A stretch of 54,249 bases of DNA from Anaerosphaera aminiphila DSM 21120 (GTDB taxonomy: Bacteria > Bacillota > Clostridia > Tissierellales > Peptoniphilaceae): assembly GCF_900129925.1 (NCBI RefSeq), contig NZ_FQXI01000014.1, forward strand, positions 1 to 54,249, in the 5' to 3' direction. The notes beneath the pieces are model-generated. The model ran no database searches, was not told the origin of the DNA, and saw only the letters and a program-made list of their open reading frames with translations. Positions 1-10,668 of the stretch are shown piece by piece (position 1 is the first letter of the stretch; every line of letters begins with the position of its first letter). Both the position numbers and the translations under genes were made by a program.

Positions 1-106
1 TTAATCTAATTTACATTCTACTTTAGTTCTATTAAGGTACCATTTATCATGTATGATTCGCCGTCTTCTGTTGTTGATTTACATTCTACTTTAGTTCTAT
101 TAAGGT
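1..106 (-). CRISPR. Leader-proximal end of a CRISPR array (two repeats, one whole spacer)
   Basis: Two identical 30-nt repeats lie at 9-38 and 77-106, separated by a 38-nt spacer (39-76). Bases 1-8 would be the edge of the next spacer, so the array continues off the left end of the window. Read on the minus strand, the repeat starts ACCTTAATAG and ends GAATGTAAAT. The ending ATGTAAAT resembles the 5' handle of clostridial type I-B crRNAs, and this fixes transcription as leftward, the same direction as the cas genes. Repeat 77-106 is therefore the leader-proximal repeat and 39-76 the newest spacer. The spacer target cannot be identified from the sequence alone. Confidence 0.93.
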
Positions 107-283
107 CCTGCATCTTGTAATGCAGTATTTTACAAGTCTATGTTGCTACTTATTGTCATTCTATCATTTTCAGCAATAAGTATACAGATATATTTTTGAT
201 TTTCCCAATTATTTGTCTGCTAAGCTTAATATATAGACCTTTGTCAATCCCTGGTATTTTTTACACTATTCCAGGTTGACAGA
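107..283 (-). promoter_or_regulatory. CRISPR leader
   Basis: This AT-rich gap lies between the cas2 stop and the first repeat. It holds several dyads: CTGCAT/ATGCAG (108-113, 120-125), CTTGTA/TACAAG (114-119, 131-136), CTTATTG/CAATAAG (149-155, 174-180), and a long imperfect one, TGTCAA-tc-CCTGG with CCAGG-TTGACA (242-254, 271-281). On the minus strand TTGACA at 242-247 could be a -35 box, but no good -10 box follows at 16-18 nt, so the promoter is not assigned. The position next to the newest repeat makes this the expected site for spacer integration signals. Confidence 0.75.
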
Positions 284-562
284 TTAAAAAATATTTGATG
301 TTTTATCATCTTTCTTTCCAATAAATTTTTTATCTACCCAGTTTTCTGATCTACTTTCAAATATTATTATTGAATCTTTATCTTTTCTAATGAAATTTTT
401 TAATTCATATTCTAATTTAATTAATTCGGATTTTTTTAAGTTTCCTTCAAATACAGATTTTTGTATGTTAGTTAAATATTTTTTACAAATTTTAAATACA
501 TTTCTAGATACTCTTGCTCCTTCTTCATCAGAAATTATATCATACACCAATAATATATACAT
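284..562 (-). CDS. cas2: Cas2 endoribonuclease-like adaptation protein
   Basis: This is the small adaptation subunit that bridges two Cas1 dimers during spacer acquisition. The protein starts MYILLVYDI, the usual Cas2 beta-strand with its conserved Asp at residue 8, and is about 92 residues long, normal for the family. A longer reading from a GTG at 574 adds four residues, but the ATG at 562 has GGTGG just upstream and gives the canonical N-terminus. With that start it follows cas1 by 2 nt. It is the last gene of the cas operon and is followed directly by the leader and array. Confidence 0.93.
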   Translation of the reverse strand: MYILLVYDIISDEEGARVSRNVFKICKKYLTNIQKSVFEGNLKKSELIKLEYELKNFIRKDKDSIIIFESRSENWVDKKFIGKKDDKTSNIF

Positions 563-564
563 AA

Positions 565-1551
565 TTACCACCACATCCTAAATGCTTCATACTCTTTTTC
601 TCTTATTATGTGTTTTATTAACTTATATGCTTCAAGTCTCATTAAATAGCGATAAGACACACTCCTATCAAGATCTCTATGTTTTATAGTAGTAGCTAGT
701 CTTTTATCATATTTTTCTATTATTTTTTTTCTTGCACTTTCTTTTAAATAAAGAAAATTTGAACCTGTATCAAAATCTTTTTCAGTTATTTCCGCTTTGT
801 TTAACATTGAAAATATCATTCTATCCACGATTATGGGCTTAAATATTTCCGATATGTCTAATGATAGAGAAAATCTTTTTTCACCTGGCTCATGAAGAAA
901 ACTAATTGTAGGATCTAATTGTGTCTTATATATTTCACTTAGTGTTGTCGTGTATATTAAAGAGTTTAAATATGATATAAGTGTGTTTATCATGTTATCA
1001 GGCGGTCTTTTTACTCTTTTTTGAAAATCTATATCTTGCTTCACTATCTTATTCCAAGTAGAATAATAAATTCTTCTTATATTTCCCTCTAATCCCATTA
1101 GTGCTTGGATTGTATCCATATCTTCAATTTTTTTTATTAAAATATCTACTTGTTTTAATTCCTCATCTAATTTCACATCTCTGGAATTGTAATACCTGAG
1201 ATTCCTATAAATATTAAAACTGCCAGCTGATATAAATTGTTTTGCTATGTATAGTCTATTTTCATAGTCAAGATAGTTTTTCACTTGCTCTACTAAAAGA
1301 GATCCACCGACATTTGTCTTCCTTGGATAGTAACTTCCACTATAAAACCCATAGTAGTTAAATACATGGATTGTAATGTCTTTTTGACTTGCAAAGTTTA
1401 GCAGCTTTGTATTTAAGCTAACTTCTCCAAATAAATATATATCTTCAATAACTTCCGATTTTAAATCTTTCTTTTCCCCATCTACAATTATGGAGATATT
1501 GTTGTCTTTTCTTATTAACTCTCCATTACTAAATATATAAAAGTTAGACAT
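565..1551 (-). CDS. cas1: Cas1 integrase, type I-B
   Basis: Metal-dependent integrase of the adaptation complex, which inserts new spacers at the leader end of the array. The 328 residues are a usual length. The expected catalytic triad can be placed at Glu155 (GLEGNIRR), His220 (FLHEPGEKR) and an acidic residue at Asp232 or Glu235 (LDISEIFKP). The N-terminal beta domain is followed by the helical catalytic domain. AGGTGAG lies a few bases before the ATG. It sits between cas4 (10 nt upstream) and cas2, so Cas4, Cas1 and Cas2 are probably co-translated as an acquisition module. Confidence 0.96.
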   Translation of the reverse strand: MSNFYIFSNGELIRKDNNISIIVDGEKKDLKSEVIEDIYLFGEVSLNTKLLNFASQKDITIHVFNYYGFYSGSYYPRKTNVGGSLLVEQVKNYLDYENRLYIAKQFISAGSFNIYRNLRYYNSRDVKLDEELKQVDILIKKIEDMDTIQALMGLEGNIRRIYYSTWNKIVKQDIDFQKRVKRPPDNMINTLISYLNSLIYTTTLSEIYKTQLDPTISFLHEPGEKRFSLSLDISEIFKPIIVDRMIFSMLNKAEITEKDFDTGSNFLYLKESARKKIIEKYDKRLATTIKHRDLDRSVSYRYLMRLEAYKLIKHIIREKEYEAFRMWW

Positions 1552-1561
1552 AACTCACCTC

Positions 1562-2053
1562 TTAAATATAACAGAGTTCAAAATATGAACATGATTTACA
1601 ATATCCTACCTTCTTTCCTTTTGGTGGTATTTCTCTATTTATAATGGTTTCTATATTTAATAAAATTTCTTTAATTTTAACTCTGTCTTCTTCAGAAAAA
1701 TAAACTTCAGTCTTTTTCTTTAATTTTGGATAATCCAATACTCCCTTTTTTATATTTAAGCCCTGCTCTTCAAGGACTGAAATATAATATTTTATCTGCC
1801 AAATAGATGCTTCTTCTAACTTATCTGATTTTTTAACTTCATGAATTATATCCCACCCACGTGTAAAATCAATGTTAATTTTCTCATCTATCATTAAGTG
1901 CTTTTTTTCTCTTGAATAACTGTATTCATCTATTAACTTTCCTATTTCAACAAGTTCACTTTCCTGTTCCATATTTAAACCTTTAGCAAAATACCAAAGT
2001 CTTTTATGACAGATAAAATAATAGTACACCATAATACCGGTAATTTTTTTCAT
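1562..2053 (-). CDS. cas4: Cas4 RecB-like nuclease with iron-sulfur cluster
   Basis: Cas4 trims prespacers and helps select PAM-containing fragments for Cas1-Cas2. The 163 residues carry the four expected iron-sulfur cysteines: Cys15 (ICHKRLW) near the N-terminus and Cys152, Cys155 and Cys161 at the very C-terminus (CKSCSYFELC). Between them are the RecB-type nuclease signatures, an acidic residue in the IDFTR segment, EVKKS and a QIKYY helix. An AGGTGA ribosome site precedes the ATG. It lies directly between cas3 and cas1, the standard type I-B order. No defect is visible. Confidence 0.95.
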   Translation of the reverse strand: MKKITGIMVYYYFICHKRLWYFAKGLNMEQESELVEIGKLIDEYSYSREKKHLMIDEKINIDFTRGWDIIHEVKKSDKLEEASIWQIKYYISVLEEQGLNIKKGVLDYPKLKKKTEVYFSEEDRVKIKEILLNIETIINREIPPKGKKVGYCKSCSYFELCYI

Positions 2054-2061
2054 AGTATCAC

Positions 2062-4362
2062 CTAAATAATATTTACTATATCTTCTTCATATTCTTTTTT
2101 TACTTTTTCTTTAATGTGTCTTAAACCATCTTTTTTATCATATTCGCATTCGTATATACTAATGGATTCATAGTCATTTATCTCCTCACGATAAGTATTA
2201 TCGTAGTTTGAAAAATAGTAGGGTATACTCACTGTTAAATCATTTATCGCAATCCTTGCTTTTATTTTCTCCAGTCTTTCCTTCTCAGTAGTTTTCAAGT
2301 CTTTTTTATCTGTATATTTTCTTTTAATAATCTCAATGTTTTTCTTGATTTCTATTTCATTTTCTTTGTAAACCTCACTAGGTATTATATCAATATTATC
2401 TATTGCTCTAAATACTTTGCTAACCTCTGATTTACTTTTCTCGTAGATAAATGTGCTGTCTAAATACTTTATTGTATCTTCTACTTCTCTATAGTAATCT
2501 GTACTATTCATTTTTTCCGTACTGTATACTTTTTCAATTAAGTCCAGTTTCTCTAGTTCAGAAATTCTCCAAGTTTCTCTGTTCTTAAATTCTTCTCTAA
2601 GTTCATTTTTTGAAAACTCAAAAATACCTTTATCGTTTACAAATCCAATTCCAGTACATAGTTCATCTCCTCCATCAAATACAAATATATTAGTCTTTCC
2701 TTCTTCTAAATTCCTATTTCTATAACAACGTCCCATTCTTTGAAATAGTCCATTTAAATCCGAAAGTTCCGTTACCAATATATCAAAATCTATATCCAGA
2801 GATGCCTCTGCAACTTGAGTACATATCCATATACCTGTATCTTTATTGTTTTTATCTCCAAATTTAATTATTTGATCCTCTTTACTTTTTCTATCTTTTT
2901 TTATATAACTACCATGAAATATATTGATTTTTTCTTCTAATTCATCTTTTAAACCATCATAAATTTCTTGGGCTTTTCTAACTGTATTTGTTATGACTAA
3001 AACTTTGTTATCTTGAAATTGTTCTCTTACAAATTCAAAGTTTAGTTGTTCTTTTAGCAATTTTATTTCATGTCTAATTCTATTTTTCTTTGTATATTTA
3101 TTTATAGGCTCTTTAAATTCTATATTCCTCTTTCTAAGTAAATCTACTATAAACGGAGGAAGTGTTGCTGTAATAATTGCAAATTTACCTCCAATTTTTG
3201 TAATCATATCTAAGCCAACTATTAAATATGCCAGTAAATCCGGAGAGTACATTTGAATTTCATCTATTACTATTTTTGAATAAGAAAGTGTTGCCAAATC
3301 TTGCTCAAAGCCCTGATACTTATATACAAATTTAAAAATTTGATCTAGTGTGGATACTGTTAAAGGCAGAGATTTTTGTCTAGCTCTATCGTTATAGTCA
3401 AGTATTTCTAAATCTTCTAACTTTAATTTATCTTCCTCTGCTTCTACTCTTTTAAACAACTCACTTAATGAATCTGAATGCAGCAAGGCTAGTTTGTAGC
3501 TTAAATTATTGTTGTTCTCTTTTAAAATTTCATTTCGTATTCTGTCATAAATTGAGTTTATTGCCGCTCTTATAGGAAGTGTAAATATTCCCTTGTTATT
3601 TCCTATCCACAGAAGTCCCGCCTCTGTTTTTCCATATCCAGTTTCTGCTACAACTATTACATTTTCATCCTGACTATCTTGCATATATTTTTGTAAGTCA
3701 TTGAAATCTGCATTTTTTCCCCAAGATTTTTTATATTCATTTAAAGCCTCTGTCAAAAAATCATTTTTATATTCTATTTGATAATATCCACTAGCAGCAT
3801 AGTCTATTCTGTTTAATAGACCTTTTACTAAAATATAATTTATCTTATCTTCTTCTTTAGAAAAACCACTTAACTCATTGTTATAGAGAGCCTCCAATGA
3901 ATATTCATCTATATATTCAGATATATTCGGAATTTCATCATATGAAAATTCAGATTTAAATTCCTTGGACACTTCTTTTAAACTTTCAACTTCTTTTCTT
4001 ATTTCTTCACGCATATCTTCTATTTCAAATTTTCTAATATGATGTTTTGCTACTGCTGTAACTAAAATACACACCTCTTCTTCAGTATATTTATCTATTA
4101 AACTATCAATATCAATAAAAGTAGCACTTAAATATCCATGCGGTATCTCTTTTATCTCAACTTTTTTTTGAGTTCTCTTTAACTTGTTTTGAAAAGCATT
4201 ATTTATTTTTCCGACATCATGATATAAACAGGCCAATTTTAAAATTGACCAATTTATATCTATCTCTTCACCATATATTTTCTTCAATATATCATAGTTT
4301 TGTAATAAATTATCTGTATGCTTTTTTATGCTTTCTTCGGGATTTGATTTTGCTAAAAACAT
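2062..4362 (-). CDS. cas3: Cas3 HD nuclease-helicase
   Basis: The effector nuclease recruited by Cascade to unwind and degrade target DNA. The 766 residues contain an N-terminal HD nuclease domain (His15, His48-Asp49 in YHDVGK, His75, His107-His108) followed by an SF2 helicase: Walker A ETGYGKT at about 240-246, DEIQ box at 367-370, TATLP at 398-402, EASLDIDFD near 519-527, and the arginine-finger motif QRMGR at 541-545. All catalytic motifs appear intact, so interference should be functional. AGGTGA precedes the ATG. It lies 11 nt after cas5 and 8 nt before cas4. Confidence 0.96.
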   Translation of the reverse strand: MFLAKSNPEESIKKHTDNLLQNYDILKKIYGEEIDINWSILKLACLYHDVGKINNAFQNKLKRTQKKVEIKEIPHGYLSATFIDIDSLIDKYTEEEVCILVTAVAKHHIRKFEIEDMREEIRKEVESLKEVSKEFKSEFSYDEIPNISEYIDEYSLEALYNNELSGFSKEEDKINYILVKGLLNRIDYAASGYYQIEYKNDFLTEALNEYKKSWGKNADFNDLQKYMQDSQDENVIVVAETGYGKTEAGLLWIGNNKGIFTLPIRAAINSIYDRIRNEILKENNNNLSYKLALLHSDSLSELFKRVEAEEDKLKLEDLEILDYNDRARQKSLPLTVSTLDQIFKFVYKYQGFEQDLATLSYSKIVIDEIQMYSPDLLAYLIVGLDMITKIGGKFAIITATLPPFIVDLLRKRNIEFKEPINKYTKKNRIRHEIKLLKEQLNFEFVREQFQDNKVLVITNTVRKAQEIYDGLKDELEEKINIFHGSYIKKDRKSKEDQIIKFGDKNNKDTGIWICTQVAEASLDIDFDILVTELSDLNGLFQRMGRCYRNRNLEEGKTNIFVFDGGDELCTGIGFVNDKGIFEFSKNELREEFKNRETWRISELEKLDLIEKVYSTEKMNSTDYYREVEDTIKYLDSTFIYEKSKSEVSKVFRAIDNIDIIPSEVYKENEIEIKKNIEIIKRKYTDKKDLKTTEKERLEKIKARIAINDLTVSIPYYFSNYDNTYREEINDYESISIYECEYDKKDGLRHIKEKVKKEYEEDIVNII

Positions 4363-4373
4363 TTAATCACCTA

Positions 4374-5965
<1,592 letters not shown>

Positions 5966-5976
<11 letters not shown>

Positions 5977-7663
5977 TATCTTCTCCTCCATCATTTTTTC
6001 TATCATCATAGGAATTTACTCCTGCTACAAATGCATATCCAACTATTCTTAACCCATCATCACTTTTTAACGCTTCTACTAAGTATATTGGAATGGGTTT
6101 TCCAACATAGGCATAAGTATTAATTAAAGTGTCCATAAATGATCCACTGTTATTCGTTTTTAATGCATTTAGCATCTTATAGGTTATGCTTTTCATTCTG
6201 TTATTTACTCTTTTTTCATCTTTCATGTTGTCCATATAATTTTTCCTTAGATGATATCCTGCATTTTTTGAAAGATCTGTTAGTTTACCTCTATCTTTTT
6301 CAACAGTCATAAATTCTTCCTCCCTAATAATTCTGCTATTAATATTTAAAATTCTAGATATGTGATGAATATTATAAAATCTTTGAAATCCAGCTCCTTC
6401 AGAAATTAAATGTACTATTAAAAAGTGAATTAAAGAATATAAATTTTGATTGTTAAATACTTTATCTATTACTAAATCATAAATACTAAAATTTGTACTT
6501 CCATCTCTATATCCCGCTTTCACAAGATAATTTATATCTGCTCTTGAGTCTATAATTATCTTTAGTGCTTCTTTTGACAATATATTAAATTTATACCTAT
6601 CGTCAATATATCTTACAATTTGTATATCATTTAATTCAAATCTAGCATGTCTTTCATATTGTTTTTCTATTGTACTAATTAAGGTTCTATAGGAAATCGC
6701 ATTTTCAGGTCTATTGATTTCAGCAATTGCATTTTCTTTTAAATTATTATTAATTATTTGTAGCCCTTCTAAATCAAAGTTGTAATTTACAAATATACCC
6801 TCATTCATAAAATAAAAGAAACCTGCAGAAAGACAACTATATAAAAATTGACACTTCGGACATATTGCAAAATCAGATTCATGGTTCCATATATTTGAAG
6901 TTTTTCTGGCACTGTCAAATCCCGTATTCTTTACTAAATTCATATTTATAGACAAATTCTTAATTTTTGAGCCACAAGAAAAACATTCAAATTTATATTT
7001 TTCCTTGTCTTCATCCAAATATTCCTCTAGTGGCTTAATAAAATAATTTTTATAATCAATAAAAATATCCCTTTCTTTTGTCTGTCTAAACAAAAAAGAT
7101 ACTCCATCAATTCCTCTATTTATGTAACTATAAATAACACCTTTAGCACCCATATAGTCTCTTGCTCTATCTGTACTTACATATTTAATTATTTCCTTTA
7201 ATTTATTGAGTTCTAATTCTACTTCTTCAAGTTTATCTTTTAATTCTTCACCCTTTTTTAAATTAATTTTATTTAAATTTTTAACTTGCTCCTCTATATC
7301 AATATTTTCATCTATTAATTCATATACCTTAATATAATTTTTTCTTCGCATATAGTCTTTAACTATGTCTATTTGATTATTTAAGTCTTTTAACTTAGCT
7401 TCATCAAACTCAGATAAATTATTTAAATATTCCTCTACATTATCTTTATAGTTGGCAATTCTATACCAAGGAATAAATTTTTCATAAGTATCTATAAAGT
7501 ACGAAAAATAATATTTTTCAAAATTTTCAAATATTTCATTTTCTATTAATAAGCTTTGTTTATCTTTTGAAAAATCATACTTTAAATTACTATGGTCTAA
7601 AATATTCATCAAACCTAGAATAGAGACGTTTGTTCTCCAGTCACCCATTTTAAAGTCAATCAC
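5966..7663 (-). CDS. cas8b: Cas8b/Cst1-like large subunit of type I-B Cascade
   Basis: Large subunit responsible for PAM recognition and Cas3 recruitment. Family members diverge strongly. The support here is position between cas6 and cas7, a length of 565 residues, and a split zinc-binding motif: CFSC at about residues 229-232 and CPKC near 271-274, followed by a YSCLSAGFFYF segment typical of Cst1-like proteins. The start codon is GTG with a perfect AGGAGG seven bases upstream. The N-terminal 150 residues are Lys/Glu-rich and probably helical. The family assignment is good; the exact Cas8 subgroup is less certain. Confidence 0.86.
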
Positions 7664-7674
7664 TTTATCACCTC

Positions 7675-8406
7675 CTACTCAACTAAATCTAAATACCCAA
7701 ATCCTTGACTTTTCCTACTACCTACTCCGTCTAAATACAAATATTCTAATATATATGGCTTGGCTTTAATTTCTATTTCCACTAAGTTACTATCTACTAC
7801 TATTCCATAGTGTTTTACCTTAACATCTCTATTCCACAAAATTTCAAAGCTGATTTCTTCTAAGTCTCTTTCTTTAATTTCAGGAAAAGTATCTTTTATT
7901 TGATACTTTAAATTTTTAATAAAAATTTCTTTACCTTCTTTAGTTGAAATACTATGGTAAAATGTTGAACTGTTGTCGTTATTGTGCTCACGAATAACTA
8001 TGGGACTCTTTGATAGAAATCTAATTTTATCACTTGTAATTGGCCTTGGCCTAACAATTCTAACTTTATCAATTAAAACTGTATTATTTTTTATTGGTAT
8101 TTCTAGTCCCTTATATTTTAAGAAACAATTATACAATGATACTCCAATTACAGGATCATAAGTTGAAAAGTTAACTATAATCTTTTGTGATGGAATTTCT
8201 ATTTCATCTCTTAAAAATTTTACATCTCGACCTAAATACATTGAAAAATTAATATCCTTAGGTCTGTTTGCATTTTCTGCATATATTTCTTTAAATATTC
8301 CATTGCTTTCTTTTTCCAATAATAACTTAATAATATGCATTATTATTTTATTTTTATCTTTATCTATTTTATTATTTTTTAGTAGCAAATCCACTGCTAA
8401 TCTCAT
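7675..8406 (-). CDS. cas6: Cas6 crRNA-processing endoribonuclease
   Basis: Cuts the precursor crRNA within each repeat. The C-terminus has the diagnostic glycine-rich loop GVGSRKSQGFGYLDL, and the protein is a tandem RAMP fold of about 243 residues. The ribosome site decides the start: AGGAGG at 8415-8420 overlaps an in-frame GTG at 8415, so that codon cannot serve, whereas ATG at 8404-8406 is 8 nt downstream and gives the typical beginning MRLAVDLLLK. It is the first gene of the operon, behind its own promoter. Confidence 0.94.
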   Translation of the reverse strand: MRLAVDLLLKNNKIDKDKNKIIMHIIKLLLEKESNGIFKEIYAENANRPKDINFSMYLGRDVKFLRDEIEIPSQKIIVNFSTYDPVIGVSLYNCFLKYKGLEIPIKNNTVLIDKVRIVRPRPITSDKIRFLSKSPIVIREHNNDNSSTFYHSISTKEGKEIFIKNLKYQIKDTFPEIKERDLEEISFEILWNRDVKVKHYGIVVDSNLVEIEIKAKPYILEYLYLDGVGSRKSQGFGYLDLVE

Positions 8407-8427
8407 TTTTTTCACCTCCTTGCTTAT

Positions 8428-8456
8428 ATTCTAACTATTTTCTATATAAATGACAA
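8428..8456 (-). promoter_or_regulatory. Promoter of the cas operon
   Basis: Minus-strand TTGTCA (8451-8456) and TAGAAT (8428-8433) are 17 nt apart, a near-consensus housekeeping promoter. It ends about 20 nt before the cas6 start. The trmL terminator lies just behind it, so the cas genes are a separate transcription unit. Confidence 0.8.
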
Positions 8457-8501
8457 CGTTCTACTTGTACTAAATATATACTTTGCTTTAATGCCGAATA
8501 T

Positions 8502-8537
8502 AAAAAGCTTGAGACAATTATTTATCTCAAGCTTTTT
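8502..8537. terminator. Terminator after trmL, shielding the cas operon
   Basis: A perfect 13-bp stem (AAAAAGCTTGAGA / TCTCAAGCTTTTT, loop 10 nt) with T-runs on both sides. It ends the leftward trmL transcript and separates it from the cas promoter. Confidence 0.9.
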
Positions 8538-8549
8538 ACTATTCTACAT

Positions 8550-9017
8550 TTATTCCAAATCTAAAAAATCAAGTTGTCTAAGTGCTTCAAAGAGCATTAT
8601 ATTTGCAGAGTTTGAAAGGTTTAAACTCCTTCCAAAGTCCTTAATCATCGGAATTCTAATGGCATTTTCATAATTTTCAAATATTAATTCTTCCGGAAGT
8701 CCTCTTGTTTCAGGGCCAAACACTATAAAGTCTCCATCTTTATAGGATACGTCTGTATATTTCTTCTTTGACTTTGTACTTGCATAGTAAAATGTATTGT
8801 CCGGATACTTTTCCTTAAGTTCATCAAAGTTCTTATATATTGTAATATCTACAAGGTGCCAATAATCTAATCCTGCTCTTTTTAAATGAGAGTCATCTAC
8901 AGAAAAACCAAGTGGCTCAATTAAGTGCAGTCTGGTGTTAGTAAGTCCACAAGTTCTTGCTATGGCTCCTGTATTAAATGGTATTTCCGGTTCATAAAAA
9001 ACTATATTAAGTGACAT
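8550..9017 (-). CDS. trmL: tRNA (cytidine/uridine-34 2'-O)-methyltransferase TrmL, SPOUT family
   Basis: Methylates the wobble ribose of tRNA-Leu isoacceptors using S-adenosylmethionine. The 155-residue protein is a minimal SPOUT enzyme. The start MSLNIVFYEPEIPFNTGAIAR is motif 1. Motif 2 is FGPETRGLP, and motif 3 the IPM segment followed by SLNLSNSANIMLFEALRQ, which form the trefoil-knot SAM site. Length matches TrmL/YibK proteins, with no extra RNA-binding domain. AAGGGAG precedes the ATG. It starts 1 nt after the stop of the COG2509 gene, so the two form an operon. Confidence 0.95.
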   Translation of the reverse strand: MSLNIVFYEPEIPFNTGAIARTCGLTNTRLHLIEPLGFSVDDSHLKRAGLDYWHLVDITIYKNFDELKEKYPDNTFYYASTKSKKKYTDVSYKDGDFIVFGPETRGLPEELIFENYENAIRIPMIKDFGRSLNLSNSANIMLFEALRQLDFLDLE

Positions 9018-9018
9018 G

Positions 9019-10563
9019 TTACTCTCCCTTTAAAATCAATTCCGCTGCTTTAATTCCATCTATTGCCGATGAAACTATTCCTCCTGAATATCCCGAGCCC
9101 TCTCCAATTGGATATAAGTTTTCAAAACTTAAAGACTTCATATTTTCATCTCTTAAAATTCTAATTGGACAGGAACTTCTAGTTTCAACTCCTGTTAAAA
9201 TTGCATCTTCTGCTGCAAATCCCCTTAGTCTTTTGCCCATGTACTTTATTGCATTAGCTATGGCTCCTTCAACTGCTTCAGGATAAATCCCTCTTAAATT
9301 TGAAGGTTTATATCCCGGTTTTACTGTTGGGATAATTTTTCCAAATTCTGTTGTCTCTTTATTTTCTAAAAAGTCGCCAACTTTTTGAACCGGTGCAAGA
9401 TAACTTTCTCCTCCTAGTTCATAGGCTTTTTTTTCAATTTCTCTTTGAAATCTAATTCCATCAAGTAAGTTACTGCCATAAATTTTTTCATCAATTGTAG
9501 CAATAATTGCAGAGTTAGAATTTTCTCTGTCTCTACTGTGAAAGCTCATTCCATTTACACATAGGTGGTCTTTTTCAGATGAGGCATTTATTACGTACCC
9601 TCCGGGGCACATGCAAAATGTATATACTCCAATGCCGCTATCTTCATCTCTATAAGTTAAATTATAGCTTGCAGGAGGAAGTGTTTTGTCTTCAACTTTA
9701 TATTGAGCAAGGTCAATATCTCTTTGCTTGTGTTCTATTCTAAATCCAACTGCAAAGGGTTTATTTTCCATTTTTACATTTTCTGAAAGTTTAAAGAAAG
9801 TATCTCTGGCAGAGTTTCCCAGTGCCAACACAAAATTATCTGCCTCAATTTTTCCATTTGTAGTATCTATTGAAGTTACTCTATCTCCATTAAATTCAAT
9901 ATCATTCATTTTTGTAGAGAATCTAAATTCCCCACCTTTTTTTTCAATGTACTTTCTCATATTTGCCACTACATCTCTAAGGACATCTGTACCAATGTGA
10001 GGTTTTGCCTCATATAAAATATCTTCAGGAGCTCCGTTTTCCACATATATCTTTAGAACTTCTCTCAGTCTTTTATCTTTAGAACGTGCAGTTAACTTTC
10101 CATCAGAAAATGTCCCTGCTCCTCCTTCGCCAAACTGAACATTTGACTCTTCATCTAGAGAAAAACTCTCCAAGAACTTTTCTACATCTTCTACTCTTTC
10201 CTCTACTTTTTTTCCTCTTTCAATTAAAATTGGCCTAATTCCATATTTTGCAAGTATATATCCACAAAATATTCCTGATGGTCCAGTTCCCACAATTACC
10301 ACTTTGCTATCACTATAAGGTGGATTTATTTTAAAATTTTCTTCCTTATATATTTCTGCATCTTTAATTTTTTGAAGTTTTCTGTCAGTTAAGTGAACAT
10401 CTACCAACACTTGATAGTTAAAAGTTATTCCATTTCTGGCGTCAATTGATTTTTTATAAATTTCATATTTAAAATCATCTTCTATCCATAAAATTTTCTT
10501 GATTTTATTTACAAGTGTCTCTTCATCATCTTTTTTTATTTTTACATTTTTTAATAATATCAT
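9019..10563 (-). CDS. FAD-dependent dehydrogenase of the COG2509 family
   Basis: A flavoprotein of unknown physiological substrate. It has an N-terminal domain of about 80 residues, then a dinucleotide-binding motif VVIVGTGPSGIFCGYILA with the glycines at about 92-97, and the family segment GEGGAGTFSDGKLTARSKD. A C-terminal stretch ends in a GEGSGYSGGIVSSAIDGIKAAE motif, the usual FAD-binding closure. The 514-residue length is normal. Family members are widespread single-copy genes in Firmicutes. It is cotranscribed with trmL downstream. No partner in the window suggests its substrate, so no function is assigned beyond oxidoreductase. Confidence 0.88.
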   Translation of the reverse strand: MILLKNVKIKKDDEETLVNKIKKILWIEDDFKYEIYKKSIDARNGITFNYQVLVDVHLTDRKLQKIKDAEIYKEENFKINPPYSDSKVVIVGTGPSGIFCGYILAKYGIRPILIERGKKVEERVEDVEKFLESFSLDEESNVQFGEGGAGTFSDGKLTARSKDKRLREVLKIYVENGAPEDILYEAKPHIGTDVLRDVVANMRKYIEKKGGEFRFSTKMNDIEFNGDRVTSIDTTNGKIEADNFVLALGNSARDTFFKLSENVKMENKPFAVGFRIEHKQRDIDLAQYKVEDKTLPPASYNLTYRDEDSGIGVYTFCMCPGGYVINASSEKDHLCVNGMSFHSRDRENSNSAIIATIDEKIYGSNLLDGIRFQREIEKKAYELGGESYLAPVQKVGDFLENKETTEFGKIIPTVKPGYKPSNLRGIYPEAVEGAIANAIKYMGKRLRGFAAEDAILTGVETRSSCPIRILRDENMKSLSFENLYPIGEGSGYSGGIVSSAIDGIKAAELILKGE

Positions 10564-10626
10564 CTACACAGTCCTCTACTTTAATCTCATACCATTATAT
10601 ACAACTTGTTTTCACAAGTAAAATAA

Positions 10627-10659
10627 AAATAGTAGCAACTTAAAAAGTTACTACTATTT
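10627..10659 (-). terminator. Terminator after the iron alcohol dehydrogenase gene
   Basis: A hairpin built from AAATAGTAG / CTACTATTT with an extended inner stem (AACTT / AAGTT), followed on the minus strand by TTTTTATTTT. It lies just past the stop at 10669. Confidence 0.88.
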
Positions 10660-10668
10660 GACATATTA

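Noticed and set aside
242-281. Intrinsic terminator directly after cas2
   Set aside because: The dyad is bulged and no T-run follows on the minus strand, so it was kept only as a leader dyad.
390-581. Plus-strand 63-residue ORF over cas2/cas1
   Set aside because: It is antisense to cas2, with no ribosome site and a low-complexity composition.
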